Source: Amphiura filiformis
Taxonomy: Eukaryota; Echinodermata; Ophiuroidea; Amphilepidida; Amphiuridae
DNA: 64,000 nucleotides
NCBI RefSeq assembly: GCF_039555335.1
Contig: NC_092642.1
Span: 17,265,208-17,329,207 of the forward strand
Direction of reading: 5' to 3'
Shown here: in pieces, positions 11,098 through 23,400 of the stretch
Layout of the letters: every line of letters starts with the position of its first letter
Numbering within the stretch: the first letter of the stretch is position 1
Program-made: the position numbers and the translations under genes
The notes under the pieces: generated by a model
Databases searched by the model: none
Told to the model about the DNA's origin: nothing
Seen by the model: the letters and a program-made list of their open reading frames with translations, nothing else

Positions 11098-14070
11098 CGG
11101 CTTTGTTAAGAGAAGAGAGTGTTTGAAGGTCACGAGATGCACTTGAAGGTTTTGTTAATATATATACTCGGAAGGGCTTGTCAAGAGCGATAAGTGAAAA
11201 CTCAATCTTCAAAGGTATTTGAAGGCTTTGACAATCTGTAAAGATATTTGTTACGAAATGCTTTTCAATGCTTTGTCAAGAAGGATTTTAAACAACTTTG
11301 ACAAGAGAGTTATTTGAATGTTTGGGTCTTTGATGGCTTGGTGACAAGAGACATTTGAAGGCCTGGCTGAGCCTCGAGAGATTTGAAAGTATTTGTCAAC
11401 AGATATTTGAAGGCACTAGATTCTTGAAGACATCGAAATTGAGATTTTATTTTGTTTTACGCACAAAATGCCATTGTGACAATGAAAGAGGGGTTTTGAC
11501 AGCCTCGTCAAGAGAGGTGCTTTGAATGTTTTGTCAAGACATATTTGAAGACTTAGTCAATATGTATTTGAAGACTTTATTAAGAGGTGCCTGAAGGCTT
11601 TGTCAAGAGAGGTTTTGACATCAATTCTTGTTTGAATGTTTGATCGAGAAATTAGTTTGAAGTCTTAGTCACGAGATATTTGAAGGCTTTATCAAGAGGT
11701 GTTTGAAGGCTTTGTCAAGAGAGGTTTTTGACAGCTTTGCCAAAAGAGGTATTTGTCAAGAGATGTTATTGAAGACTTCATCAAGATAAAGTGGCGAAAG
11801 GGTTTCAAGACAGGTGTTTGAAGGCTTTGTCAATTGAAGTGTTTCAAGGTTTTTTCAAAGAGAGGTGCTTGAAAAGCTTTGTCGAGAGATGTAGATGTGG
11901 CCAAGACATATTTGAAGGCTTTATCAAGAGAGGTGTTGAAGGCTTTTCGAAGAGTTGTATTTGAAGGCTTTGTCAAGAGATATACTTAAGGCTTTGTCAA
12001 GAGTGATGTGTGAAAGCTTTGTCAATCTTGACGCTTGTGAGATATTTAATTACTTTGTCAAGAGAGGCTTTTTTAAGCTTTGAAAATAGTTGTGATCGAG
12101 AGAGGTTTTTAAAGTCTTTGTTATGAGAGGTATTTAAAGAGGTGATTGAATACTTGATCAAGTGAGATGTTTGATAGCTTTATGAAAAGATGTTTGAAGG
12201 TTTTTTATGAGAGGTGCGTGAAGCCTTTCTGAGAAGAGCTGCTAGATGGCTTTGTCAAATTAGATATCAAAGACTGTCAAAAGGGAGTAGTCAAGAGAGG
12301 AATTTGAGGGCTTTGTAAAGAGGATTTTGAAACCTTTTTCAAGGTTTAGGGATGTAATTGAAGGCATTGTCTAGAGATATATTTGAAGGATTTGTTAAGA
12401 GATATTTGAAGGCTTTGTAAAGAGATATTTGAAGGCTTTGTTAAGAGATATTTGAAGGCTTTGTTAAGAGATATTTGAAGGCTTTGTAAAGAGATATTTG
12501 AAGGCTTTGTTAAGAGATATTTGAAGGCTTTGTTAAGAGATATTTGAAGGCTTTGTTAAGAGATATTTGAAGGCTTTGTTAAGAGATATTTGAAGGCTTT
12601 GTTAAGAGATATTTGAAGGCTTTGTTAAGAGATATTTGAAGGCTTTATCAAGAGCGGTGTTGAAGGCTTTTTCGGGACGAGTATTTGAAGGTCACGAGAT
12701 GTACGTGATGTACTTGAAGGCTTTGTTAAGATATGTACTTGGCAGGCGTTTTCAAGAGCGATGTGTGAAAACTCAATTGTGAGAGATTTGAAGGCTTTGA
12801 CAATCTTTGCTAAGGAATGATTGTCAATGCTTTGTCAAGAAAGGTTTGAAACAACTTTGACAAGAGAGAATTTGCATGTTTTTTGCAAGAGAGGTCTTTG
12901 ACGGCTTGGTGACAACAGACATTTGAAGGCCTTGCTGAGACTCGAGAGATTTGAAAGTATTTGTCAACAGATATTTAAAGGCTTTTGATGAAGACATCGT
13001 CAAAAGGGAGATTTTGTTTGACTCACAAAATGACATTGTGACAATGAAGGCGTTGTCAAAATGACAATGAAGGCTTTGTCAAAAGAGGTTTTTGACAGCT
13101 TCGTCAAGAGAGGTGTTTGTCAAGAGATGTAATTTAAGGATTTGTCAAAAGAAATATTTGAAGACTTCATCAGAAAATGTGGCGAAGGGTTTTCAAGAGA
13201 GGTGTTTGAAGGCTTCGTCAATTGAATTGTTTGAAGGCTGTGTTAAGAGAGGTGCATGAAATCTTTGTCAGGAGATGAAAGACTGTCAAAAGGGAGTCAA
13301 TAGAGGAATTTGATGTACTTGGAGGCTTTGTCAAGAGAGATATTAGAACCTTCTGAAGGTTTTATCAAGAGGCGTTGAAGGCGTTGTCAAGAGAGGTGTT
13401 TGTCAAGAGATGTAATGGAAGGCTTTGTCAAAAGAGGTATTTGAAGACTTTGTCAAGAGATATTTAAAGGCTTCATCACGATAGGCGGCGAAGGGTTTTC
13501 AAGAGAGGTGTTTGAAAGCTTTGTGAACTGAAGTGTTTGAAGGCTTTTAAAGAGAGGTGCTTTAAAGCTTTGTCAAGAGATGTAGATGTGACCAAGAGAT
13601 TTTGAAGGCATTTTCAAGACATGTGTTTGAAGGCTTTGTCAAGAGCGGTGTTTGAAAGCTTTGTCAAGAGATGTATTTGAAGGCTTGTTCAAGAGATATA
13701 CTTGGAAGGATTTGTCAAGAGCGATGTGTAAAAGCTTTGTCAATCTTGATGTTTGAGAGATATTTGAAGCTTTTGTCAAGAAAGGCTTTTAGTCTTAGTC
13801 AAGAGATATTAGAAGGCTTTATCAAGAGGTGTTTGAAGACTTTGCCAAGAGAGGTGTTTGACAGCTTCGCCAACACATGTACAGATGTTTGTCAAGAGAG
13901 ATATTTGAAGACTTGGTCAAGAGATATTTAGAGGCTCCATCAAGAAAGGTGTTGAAAGCTTTTCAAGAGAAATGCTTATATGCTTTGTCGTGAGAAGTAT
14001 TTGGAAGGGTTTGTCAAGAGCGATGTATGAAAGCTTTGTCAATCCTGACTCTTGAGAGATATTTGAACAC
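11098..14070. repeat. Degenerate 23-bp minisatellite
   Basis: The whole stretch is built from variants of TTTGAAGGCTTTGTCAAGAG plus spacer bases. The cleanest part (12,385-12,650) has about eleven near-identical 23-bp copies of AGATATTTGAAGGCTTTGTT plus AAG. Elsewhere the unit is strongly diverged. A larger period of about 1.56 kb is superimposed: the motif CATTGTGACAATGAAAG near 11,470 recurs near 13,030, and the segment near 11,140 resembles that near 12,686. Open frames here are repeat translations. A few more copies continue at 14,219-14,310 and 15,300-15,350, around inserted elements. Confidence 0.9.
12385..12650. repeat. Homogeneous 23-bp tandem repeat core
   Basis: About eleven nearly identical copies of a 23-bp unit (AGATATTTGAAGGCTTTGTT followed by AAG). 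Only single-base variants occur (TTAAG, TAAAG, TCAAG), so this core expanded recently within the older array. Confidence 0.95.
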
Positions 14071-14219
14071 GATGGACCCCATTGGAAATAAGTTGGCATA
14101 TTTAGCCAACTTTATGGGTTATCCTGGCTCATTGACTTGGTTGTGTGTTTCTTGTGATGATGATTGCTTATTTGTTATTTTCTGTATTGTTGTCAATTTT
14201 GCCTAATAAATAAATAGAT
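14071..14219 (+). mobile_element. Non-LTR retrotransposon 3' tail
   Basis: The sequence GGACCCCATTGGAAATAAG leads through TTATGGGTTATCC to a tail ending CCTAATAAATAAATAG. The same block occurs on the opposite strand at 34,207-34,425, where it ends in an ATCA-type microsatellite. This resembles the 3' end of CR1/L2-type LINEs, whose short 3' repeats serve in target-primed reverse transcription. No reverse transcriptase coding remains here. Confidence 0.55.
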
Positions 14220-14406
14220 GAAGGCTTTGTCAAGAAAAGCCTTTAAGAGCTTTGAAAGGAGATGTGTTTGAATTTATGATCAAGACCGGGGATCAAGAGA
14301 GGTGTTTGAACGAGATATTTATATTTTGATTTACAAATGACAAGGTCTGCTCAGATTACAATTATGTGTACGAAGCAGCATCACATTCCATCTTTGTAAC
14401 ATTACT

Positions 14407-15299
14407 CATGGACCCATTCCATGTCAACTCCAGGGATGTGCACCGCAGCACCTCTTCAATTTTTTTTCTTTTTCTGTGTGGTTGTAGATATTGATGAGAA
14501 AATAAAATTCCGAAAATTTGAGCTTCATACTCCATTTCGTTGTTCCATGGCATCAATTTTAAATTTAGCAGGGGTCAGCGTAAAAATGTGTCGCAACGCG
14601 AAGACAACGTTTGGAGTCCATAAATGTATAAAGGAGACCATTTAAACTTTGAAAAGTATGTATTCTGAAATACATATTTGTGTCCCAGAATTCACATCTG
14701 GCATCAGAAATGTTGTAACTCCTTTCAACTTTAAAAGATATGGTGCCCTCAAAATGCCTTCGTCATCAGGTTTTCTTTGGGGGTCAAAACTCCAAAATGT
14801 AAAATTAATTTTAATGGGTCCATTTCTTGCAGTCAAAGCCCTTTAATAGGACATTATTGGTAAAGTAATGAGCCTATTAAAGGGCTTGACTAGCTGAAAA
14901 ATGGACGAAAAATTAATTGTACATTTTTTGAGTTTTGACCCCCCTGAATGGACGAAGTTGACATTTTGAGGGCCCTATATCTTTTAAAGTCAAGGAGTTA
15001 CAAGTTTTCTGATGCCAGATTTGAATTCTACACAAATAAGTACCCCTGGATACATACTTTTCAAAGTTGTAAATGGTTCCCTTTATACATTCTGGACCTC
15101 CAACATCGTCTTTTGATTTCACATTTTTACGCTGACCTCTAAATTTCAAATTGATGCCACGGGAAAACGAAATAGAGTATGAAGCTCAAATTTTCAGGAT
15201 TTTACTTTCTCATCAATATCTACCACCACACAGAAAAAGAAAAAAATTGAAGAGGTGCTGCGGTGCACATCCCTGGAGTTGACATGGAATGGGCCCATG
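14407..15299. mobile_element. Foldback element, about 440-bp arms
   Basis: The left arm starts CATGGACCCATTCCATGTC and the right arm ends in its near reverse complement, GACATGGAATGGGCCCATG. The arms pair along almost their full length, meeting at a small loop near 14,845-14,865 (AAAGCCCTTTAATAGG against CCTATTAAAGGGCTT). Arm identity looks high but not perfect. The several open frames on both strands come from this palindrome. It sits inside the 23-bp minisatellite. No transposase is encoded. Confidence 0.85.
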
Positions 15300-15476
15300 C
15301 TGTTTGAAGGCTTTGTTAAGGAAGGTGTTTGATGGCTTTTTCAAGAGTATATCTTACATATGTTGACCTCTCGTTGGAAGGCTTTATCATATAAGAGAGA
15401 TTTATATTTTTTGACTCACAAAATTTCTATGTGTGGTCAGATTACAAATCTTTGTAGCAACATAACATTCCATCTC

Positions 15477-15628
15477 GGCAACATTACTCACAACCGTCGA
15501 TTCCAGGATCAATCTTATCACATCAAGACTCTGTACTTTGACAATGCAACTCGGCAACATTACTCACAACCGTCGATTCCAGGATCAATCTTATCGCATC
15601 AAGACTCTGTACTTTGACAATGCAACTC
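15477..15628. repeat. Two tandem 76-bp copies
   Basis: GGCAACATTACTCACAACCG begins both copies (15,477 and 15,553). The two differ by one base in the visible stretch (TTATCACATC versus TTATCGCATC). Confidence 0.9.
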
Positions 15629-17363
15629 AATTTATAGACATATTAAAAGCAAATACAACTTCAACGCTGTGATAATATTTTGTAACTCAATATAATCATG
15701 GCAATATTTGAATAGGACAGATCGATGCATTCAGTAATTTCATTTAGTTTATTTAATGAACTTTGTACAATATATTTATTTATGTTGTTAACTATCCGTC
15801 ACAACTAATAAGAAGAAATCATTCTACAATACTTTCGGTAGTTAATATTTTCCATTCGTTTATTTCCTGGTACGCAAGGGAACGATAGTAATGATTTGTT
15901 CAGGGGTTCACTGCATTTTAAATATTGCAATGATTTTAAAAATTAATTTAATAAGATATAATAAATCCCAAATTCAAAATTATTGCTGTATAGCCTACAT
16001 GCTCGTGATACACGAGTAATATTTTCAGAACTGCTTTACTTTTGAATGTTATCTTTTGTGAATTGGCCTTAATTGACGTGTGAAGTAATAAGTTACATTA
16101 TCTTTGTCTCATCCGAAAATACTCTTCTGAGGACCAGTCTGATCCCCTCCAACAAGTTTATGGATAGTTGCGCTCCTTCCTATATACATCCTGGCATTTC
16201 ACCTGGATAATAATAATGCCCACTCATGTATTTCTGATCAATGCTACAATTGTCCACCTTCTAGATTTCTCTTTTTTTGATCACGTGTCAATTTTAAATT
16301 GTTATAGACGACATTTTTAGGAAAATTCGTTTTGAAAGATTTTCTTTTCGTGATGTTACTTAGATCTTAAAAATAACATTATATAACAACATTATTAACA
16401 GCGCGCGTTTCCGGACCTTGAATAATCTATATTTTTCTTAGTCTGGTAATAGTTGTCAGTCCCTTTCTCTTTGGTTAGAGTGAGTCCTGGGATGGACTCA
16501 GCGAATGTTTGTTAGAGAGAGCCAAGCAATTCAAGTGTTACAATTCTGGCAACAATGTAATGGAGAGAAAGCAACAAGAAAAGGAATTATTGTTGCTCTG
16601 GAAGAATGTGGTCTACTTTCGATAGTCAATATTCTCTATTCATGTATTTCTTGATACGCCAGGGCACGAAATGAACGATTTGTACTGGGGTTCGCTGCAT
16701 TTTAAATATTGTAATGATTTAAAATATGTATTCTTCAGGTAATACGGAGTAGGCTCGTTTATCATGGCCATTAACTCGGCCACAATTGTATTCCTGCTCA
16801 TTCTTTCACTGCGGTAACATGATTTCTGATTGTGGTTTGAAAATCCGCAATTATAGCAACCAGAGTATTGTCGGTCGCAGTTACGGTCATGATTCCCACC
16901 CCAGTATTCCGTGAATATCGATGCGTAGAGTTCAGGTGGCCACGTGTTGTTACTTGGTACTTGTTGCGCCTGTTATTATTGTCTTTGGTTAAAGTGAGTC
17001 CTGGGTTGGTTGAACTCTCAAAACCCAACCATTCCCAGTGTAATAATTCTGGCAACAATGCAATGGAGAGAAAGCTGTGTTTTGGGTTGATTACTAATAG
17101 TATAGTCTACATTACCAGTCGTTATCCACGGACCCGAGGGATGGTCTATGAAGTATTGTGTTCAAGACCTTTAGCATGTTAGCGCATGATACAGATGAAA
17201 TGTTGCAAAGTTGTTAAACGCTCCCTGGTTTTCATACTGTGGTTGAATTTTTGACTTTTTGTTTCTTATCATGTTAGCTGTATATCATTTTGATATTCTG
17301 CTGAGAGTTACGAAATAAAAATTATATTTACAAGGGTTTTATATTTAAATATAAATATAACAG
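15629..17363. other. Non-coding sequence with diverged direct duplications
   Basis: AT-rich sequence between the repeats and the first visible exon of the adaptor gene. About 15,830-15,960 recurs diverged at about 16,614-16,735 (CTGCATTTTAAATATTG in both), and about 16,470-16,570 recurs at about 16,985-17,070 (AGTGAGTCCTGGG and TAATGGAGAGAAAGC / CAATGGAGAGAAAGC). Short open frames fall within these duplications and look spurious. The upstream exons of the adaptor gene could not be found here. Confidence 0.6.
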
Positions 17364-17487
17364 GCAACAGATCGACCTCTTGCAAGCTGAAAACGTAGAG
17401 TTGAAGAAAGCAAAACAAGATGAGCAACTGCATGAATTTGACTTCGTCACGCGCAAGGAGGCACAGGACATCAAGGACGAAGAAAAG
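17364..17487 (+). CDS. Adaptor gene, first visible exon
   Basis: The acceptor AATATAACAG precedes one base that completes a split codon, then 41 codons end at AAG before GTACAT. The peptide is coiled coil (QQIDLLQAENVELKKAK) followed by HEFDFVTRK. The split first codon shows that at least one exon lies upstream. Confidence 0.8.
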
Positions 17488-20400
17488 GTACATACAATAA
17501 CGGTGTTGGTACAGCGTAAAATGTTACAATATTATGTGAGGCTCGTCTTGCCTCGATTTTGGCATGTAGCAAACACATGTTTTATTGACGATGTTGCACT
17601 TTCCAAATTTCCGAACAAAGTCCTGATGGAAATTTCCCTCGCAGTGAGCTGTCATAGCTATGCTCCTATTTAAGACCTGATGTGCATTATACGACATACC
17701 ACCACTATATGGGTGTCATTTGCACCTTGCCACGATATTGCTTTAATTGCTGACCATTTTTTTTACTTTAAACGGATGGAACGTGACCACATTTTGTCAA
17801 TCGTGCACTCTTATTTCGCCAATTAAAAAAGTCTTAAACAATCTTAATCAATCTTAAACTCGTGTTAGTTACGTGGTCCTCTCGTCGAAATATTGGTTAA
17901 GGGCCCTTAATTTTCTTGTTGTTTAAGGCTCAAATCAATAGTTCTTTAAAACTTTTAACCAATAAATGCATATAGCACTTTAACCAGCTTCAAGTTTAAG
18001 TGCTTAACCAACTAGGTTGTTTAAGGTCTTTTAATCAATATTTGCTTAATAACTCTAAACAGATAATGATTTATATGTTCTATTTTATCTAAGGATTGTT
18101 TAAGAAATACAACTGCTTAATCAATGGTTGTATTGGATTTAATTATGATTGGGACTTTCTTTCTTTCTTTTTTTTTTAATTTATACTGAAACATAATTCA
18201 TGATAGATTTGAAGTTATCAGATCTTGGTCAACTGTGAGATTCGTTCAAAAATACCATTTCATGCATAAAGTATTTTGTTTGTTTTTTATCAGTTCAACC
18301 CGCTATGTATCCGGGCAATGTATCCGAGTAAAAAATTAAAATCTAGTAAGCCTTTCTCTCTCGCATGCATTACGATACAATGCTAAAATACAATACATCA
18401 ACGCTAATAAATTCACACACTCGATACGGTATCCAGCATACCGATACTTCAATGCATCTCGTCCTCATTGTAAGCTATTGTGCGTATGCCCAAAACTGAA
18501 CATCGCGGTACACACATTGGTGATATACATGTACCGTGCACGTAGAACAGTACAGTACAGTATCGCTAGAATGTCAATCCCAATGACGTTGTTAAATCTA
18601 GCAAATGAACGCATCAATATCCATCCTTTATGTCTCAACGATGTCTATGCATAACTTATCAAACGAATCTCGAGTTTGGTGCAACCTGATTGACTCAAAC
18701 CTACCTATTTGAACGAAGTTTCAGGAGACCATAAGCAGCACGACCAGCATTCACTCGTGGCCGCCATTTGCTTTTGTCATTTTAAACAATAATTGGTTAA
18801 AATTCCGTGGCGCGAGATGTATCGTTAAACAGATAAAGTACAATTCCACTAAACATTACACAGTTTAACGCCTTTTAACGTAACAAAAAATAACCACCTT
18901 TATACGCTCGAGTTTAACAGTCTTTTAACATATGTTAAACTTTGCAGATTAAGCGCAAAATCACGCCTTTGAACATTGTTTAAAAATCTTAACCTTTTCT
19001 TCTTATACTTGGCGACTTTTAGCTGCCGGAACAAGAGTGCAGTATGATAACAACGGATGATAACTTGTAGTATTGATCTTAATGATAACAGGTTAGAAAG
19101 TTGGAGAAGCAGCGATCTGCTCCAGAGGGTGATACTGCGGAGGCAACCAAAGAAGAGAACATCAAACTGAAGATGGAGGTTGGCTCACTGAAGAAGCAGA
19201 TTGATGAGGTATGAATAATGTCCATTGTAATGGCGCTTCCGATGTGATGTAGTCGATAATACATTAATACAATAATGTTGAACTAGTCTCCAATACGTCC
19301 ATCGACAATGATTGATTAGATATGGTTTCTGTGTTCTCCAAATTATTATACTTTTTGGCACCCTAATTGCAAGTCGGTTTTTTTTATCCACAATGGTCCA
19401 GTTTCTTCCAAAATGTACAATAATTGTATTCCAAATAGCCATTTGAACATTTGTGACCCGGACGTTTTAGTATTTCTCGGGAATAAATCGGATAAGGAGT
19501 TAATTTCAACACTACACTATTTTTCACTTTTCTGGAACGTTTTCGCTAGGTCGACTAGCGTCTTTAGCAGATGATGAAGCTGTGATGATATCTTGTCTAA
19601 GTTGTCTACAATCGGGGTAATCCTTACTGATGACGTCATTTTATCTACTACTACGTATGAACATCCACTCGTGTTGAATAAATCTGTTGAGACACATAAG
19701 ACATTCTTAGGTCACATTGTATTTTTCCCCAGATCGTGAAGGTGAATCATTCCTGGGATGAGCACTATCGCAAGATGAAAACACAACTGGAGAAACAAGC
19801 TATTGACTTGAGAAAAGAACTTGATGCTCTTCTTGCAGTGAGAAATGAGAATGACCAACTGAAAACCGAAACTGCTCGACATCATCAAGAAATGGATATC
19901 ACCCAGAAGGAGAAAGATGCACTGCTTTTACAGGCGAAGGAACGCATTGAACGCCTTGAGGTTTGCAATCAACTTGATTATCATGATATAATTTGCATAC
20001 TAACTTATCCACTTAAGCATATAAAACTTATCTTTGTTATGTAAATTTAATACTATTTAGATGTATATAAACCATTATTTGTTTCCGCTCTATATATGTT
20101 GTGTGAAAGCGATCGCAAAGGAAGGGCTACTAAATATCCGAATCCAAAAAGGTGTTTGATCTCCATGCTCGGATTCGTATGGAGACGTCTTCAAGAAAAT
20201 GATGACGATGAAGTGGAGGAAGAAGATGAAGAAGCAGCGGTGGAGGCAGATGATGAAGAGGAAGATGATGAAGAAGAGGAAAAAGAAGAATACCTAATGC
20301 ATTTTTTTCAACAATTTCACTCATTTTTAGTTTTCAGTTTTAATACTTATTGCTTGCGTCTTCATTGAAATCATTTGAGAAACTATTTATAACAACTTTT

Positions 20401-23400
20401 ATTTTTGTAGAAAGAGAAAGCTGACAAACAAAAAGAAGTCGATGTTTTGAGACAGAAGTTTGAGAAAGTTCAGGGGTACGCTCGTACATTGACCAATCAG
20501 CGCAAAGAAGCGGAAGATGAGATCAGTCGCTTGAATGAGGTACAGTCACAGATTGATCTAGTGTTTATGTTATGTACTGCATTCTCGTTTGGTTTTCACT
20601 AATTTCTATTACACAATTTTGTGTCTATCATCGTTAACTTTATCCACGACTTCCATTAATATTAAAGTACAACTTTTCTATAGACAACACTAACTTTATA
20701 AATGTTCCATGTTTGCTTCCAAATATTTCTGGATATCATGATAGCGTGCATTTTTCCTGCATATACGATTTCCATTTCGTTACCGTTAAAAATATTGATA
20801 CATAGATCTACAATTATTAATGACGTTGTCGCCTCCTTGAAGAAATTGACATAATCTGACATAAGTTGACATAAGCTTCTTAACTTTTTCATTTTGTTTC
20901 CCAGGCTTTGGCGCGAAAAATGCGGGTGAGCTCTGCGGAAGTTCAAAAACGTGAGACATCACCAATTCAATCTAAGATCGCCAATCCGCCTGATCCGGTG
21001 TATGAGAGTATTCCATCGGGAGTGGAAGCTTTGATTGCAAACAGTCTGGAAGTTCCTCAGAAGCGTGTTGAATCCATGTCTGAAGCAGAATTGCGTGAAG
21101 AGTTAGAGATCCTCAGACAACAGGTATCGTACACCAGAACGCTTTCTTCTTTGTTAAGTCTTGTTAAGTCCTTTCTAGTGAAAAATCGTGATTCCCCCAC
21201 TTCTATAAGGCGATCGACAAAAAAATCCATGTCAAACATTCGACAAGATGGCCCAGTGTGGATTCTCAGTGTTAATTTCGTCATTATTTATAAACTGCCG
21301 GATCTTTTTGAAAGTTCGTTGCAGCTAAGCGCCTTGTAAGATCATGTTAGTTTGTCTTGTATTGTTATTATTGTAAGTTGCATTTTAATGATTAGTACGA
21401 GTTTGCAGATACCAAAGTTTTTATGGCTTTTTGCGACCTATAGTGGCAAACTTTCCACACACAAAATGTGACAAAAATGTATTCTTGGCGTTGCATGCGT
21501 CTGATGTAGTGGTAAACGTTCCACACACAAAAAATATGAATTTCTGGCGTTTCTTGTTTCCTAGAATGTTTACTAGTATTTAAAATGCATTGAAATAACT
21601 GTTATGTTTTAGACTGAAGTATATCAGAGCGATTTCCAGCATGAGCGTCAGGACCGCCAAAGGATCATGGGAGAACTTGATGAAACAAAGAAAGAGTTGA
21701 AGAAGTACCAACGTGAGCTCAAAGGCCCAAAACCACAGGTATAATTATGGAGATGTATTTTAGTCGAATTAATAAAGTAAAATTAAGCACACAGGCAGTG
21801 CTGATTAAGTTGCAAATTACATGGCATGATATCAAGAATCATCATAATAAAGATCAAAAGATGGTACACGAGGATAACTACCCAGTATAAAACGACACTA
21901 AATATTAATTAAAACCAGGTACACTAGTTTGATATGGTGCACGAGGAAAACAAAGACAGATAACTATATCAATGTAAACTCCGGCAAACCACAGAAATGT
22001 TTTATGAAACACATCTTGGTCAAAACAAGTAGACAACATCTAACAAACAAACCCAAAAAAACCAATGTTTCGAGAGGCGAAATACGACCCTATAGTTGCC
22101 AATTATAAGACAGATCAATACAGACCCTATACCCTCATTCTTGGATATTAAAATTAAATTGTAACTCCATCACCTTTATAAGAACGAGTATAATGTGGTT
22201 TCAAATCTCATATCAAAGAAATATTGATACACAGTCACACAAAATGATCTATTATGAATAACAACTTCCCGTGAAATATGTGCAAACATAGTGTAAATGG
22301 TGTCTTGTACATTAATCATGTTAAAAGTTCGCACACCTGACAAAGGAACATGCGAATCTTAAGACCAGGGATATGAAGATTTGAACTAAAAGTTTAAGGT
22401 CAGATAAAGAATTCACTTAAAGGCAGGTATTATAATAGTAGCCTGGTAAACAGTGAAGGGAATGCCTATTACATGTGGGGAAATTATATAATTCATTGTT
22501 ATTTTTGTTTTGTCTATTCAGTTATGGCATTAATCTTACACTTAATAAATTTTGTGTCAAAAATAGTTTTTAATTTTTAAGAGAGCGGTTCACAAGGAAA
22601 TAAACTCAGTTTTCGAAGTTCAAATCAAGTTTTTTTGCTCAATAATTAAATTTATGCAATGAAGCATGATAATGGTATATTGTTGAACAACATGATCAAT
22701 AGAAAGTATAAATAAATGCACCTGGGCATGTTACTGTGACTTTTCATGCTTTGACAGTAATTGACTTGGGTTATTGGGTTAAAGTTATGCTTCCTCATGT
22801 GGTACACGAATTGACATAAAGGTCTTAACTGAGTTAACTCTTTACAGAAATATTATAGACTATATTTGTTGTCTTTTTTATAATGATCAGCTTCATGGCT
22901 ACCAATAGATTTTCAGCTATTCTCATGGTTTCTGTGACATCACTGATTATTTTCTTCACCGTCATGACCGTAGAAACTGTTGATACATGTTTATATGGTT
23001 TCAACCCTTTAATAGCTGCCGTGTTGTAGAAGACTGCAAGTGCAACATATAAATATTTGTAATTCCGTGACAACAGAATAATACAACAGACCATATTTTT
23101 CTCACGTAATTTTCAAAGATAATGTTGATAGTTGTGAATTCTAATAATAAAGAATATGTATACCCGTATTCAAAAATAAAATAAAAAAGCAATGATTGCA
23201 CTAGACTTTTTCGGTTACCGCTCTCCCCGTTGTTTTGAATGTGTAAAAGTTTATTCGCGTTACCGCACAGGCCTAGAATTTTCTTCTCGGAAATTAACCA
23301 TAAAATCTCGCCTTCATTTGCATAGGTTACATATTAATATACACCCCCCCCGCATACATACACATGATACACTCCGTACCCACATCCGAACTGTTTGCAG

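Noticed and set aside
16559..16625. Short coiled-coil-like peptide beginning MERKQQEKELLLL upstream of the adaptor gene
   Set aside because: It lies in a diverged direct duplication whose other copy (about 17,055) encodes a different peptide, and it has no convincing donor in phase with the first visible exon.
20096..20368. Acidic open frame with a Glu/Asp-rich run in the intron between adaptor exons 3 and 4
   Set aside because: The exons on either side already splice in frame. I see no good donor at its end, and the GAA/GAT-rich sequence looks like an imperfect microsatellite. A rare alternative exon cannot be excluded.
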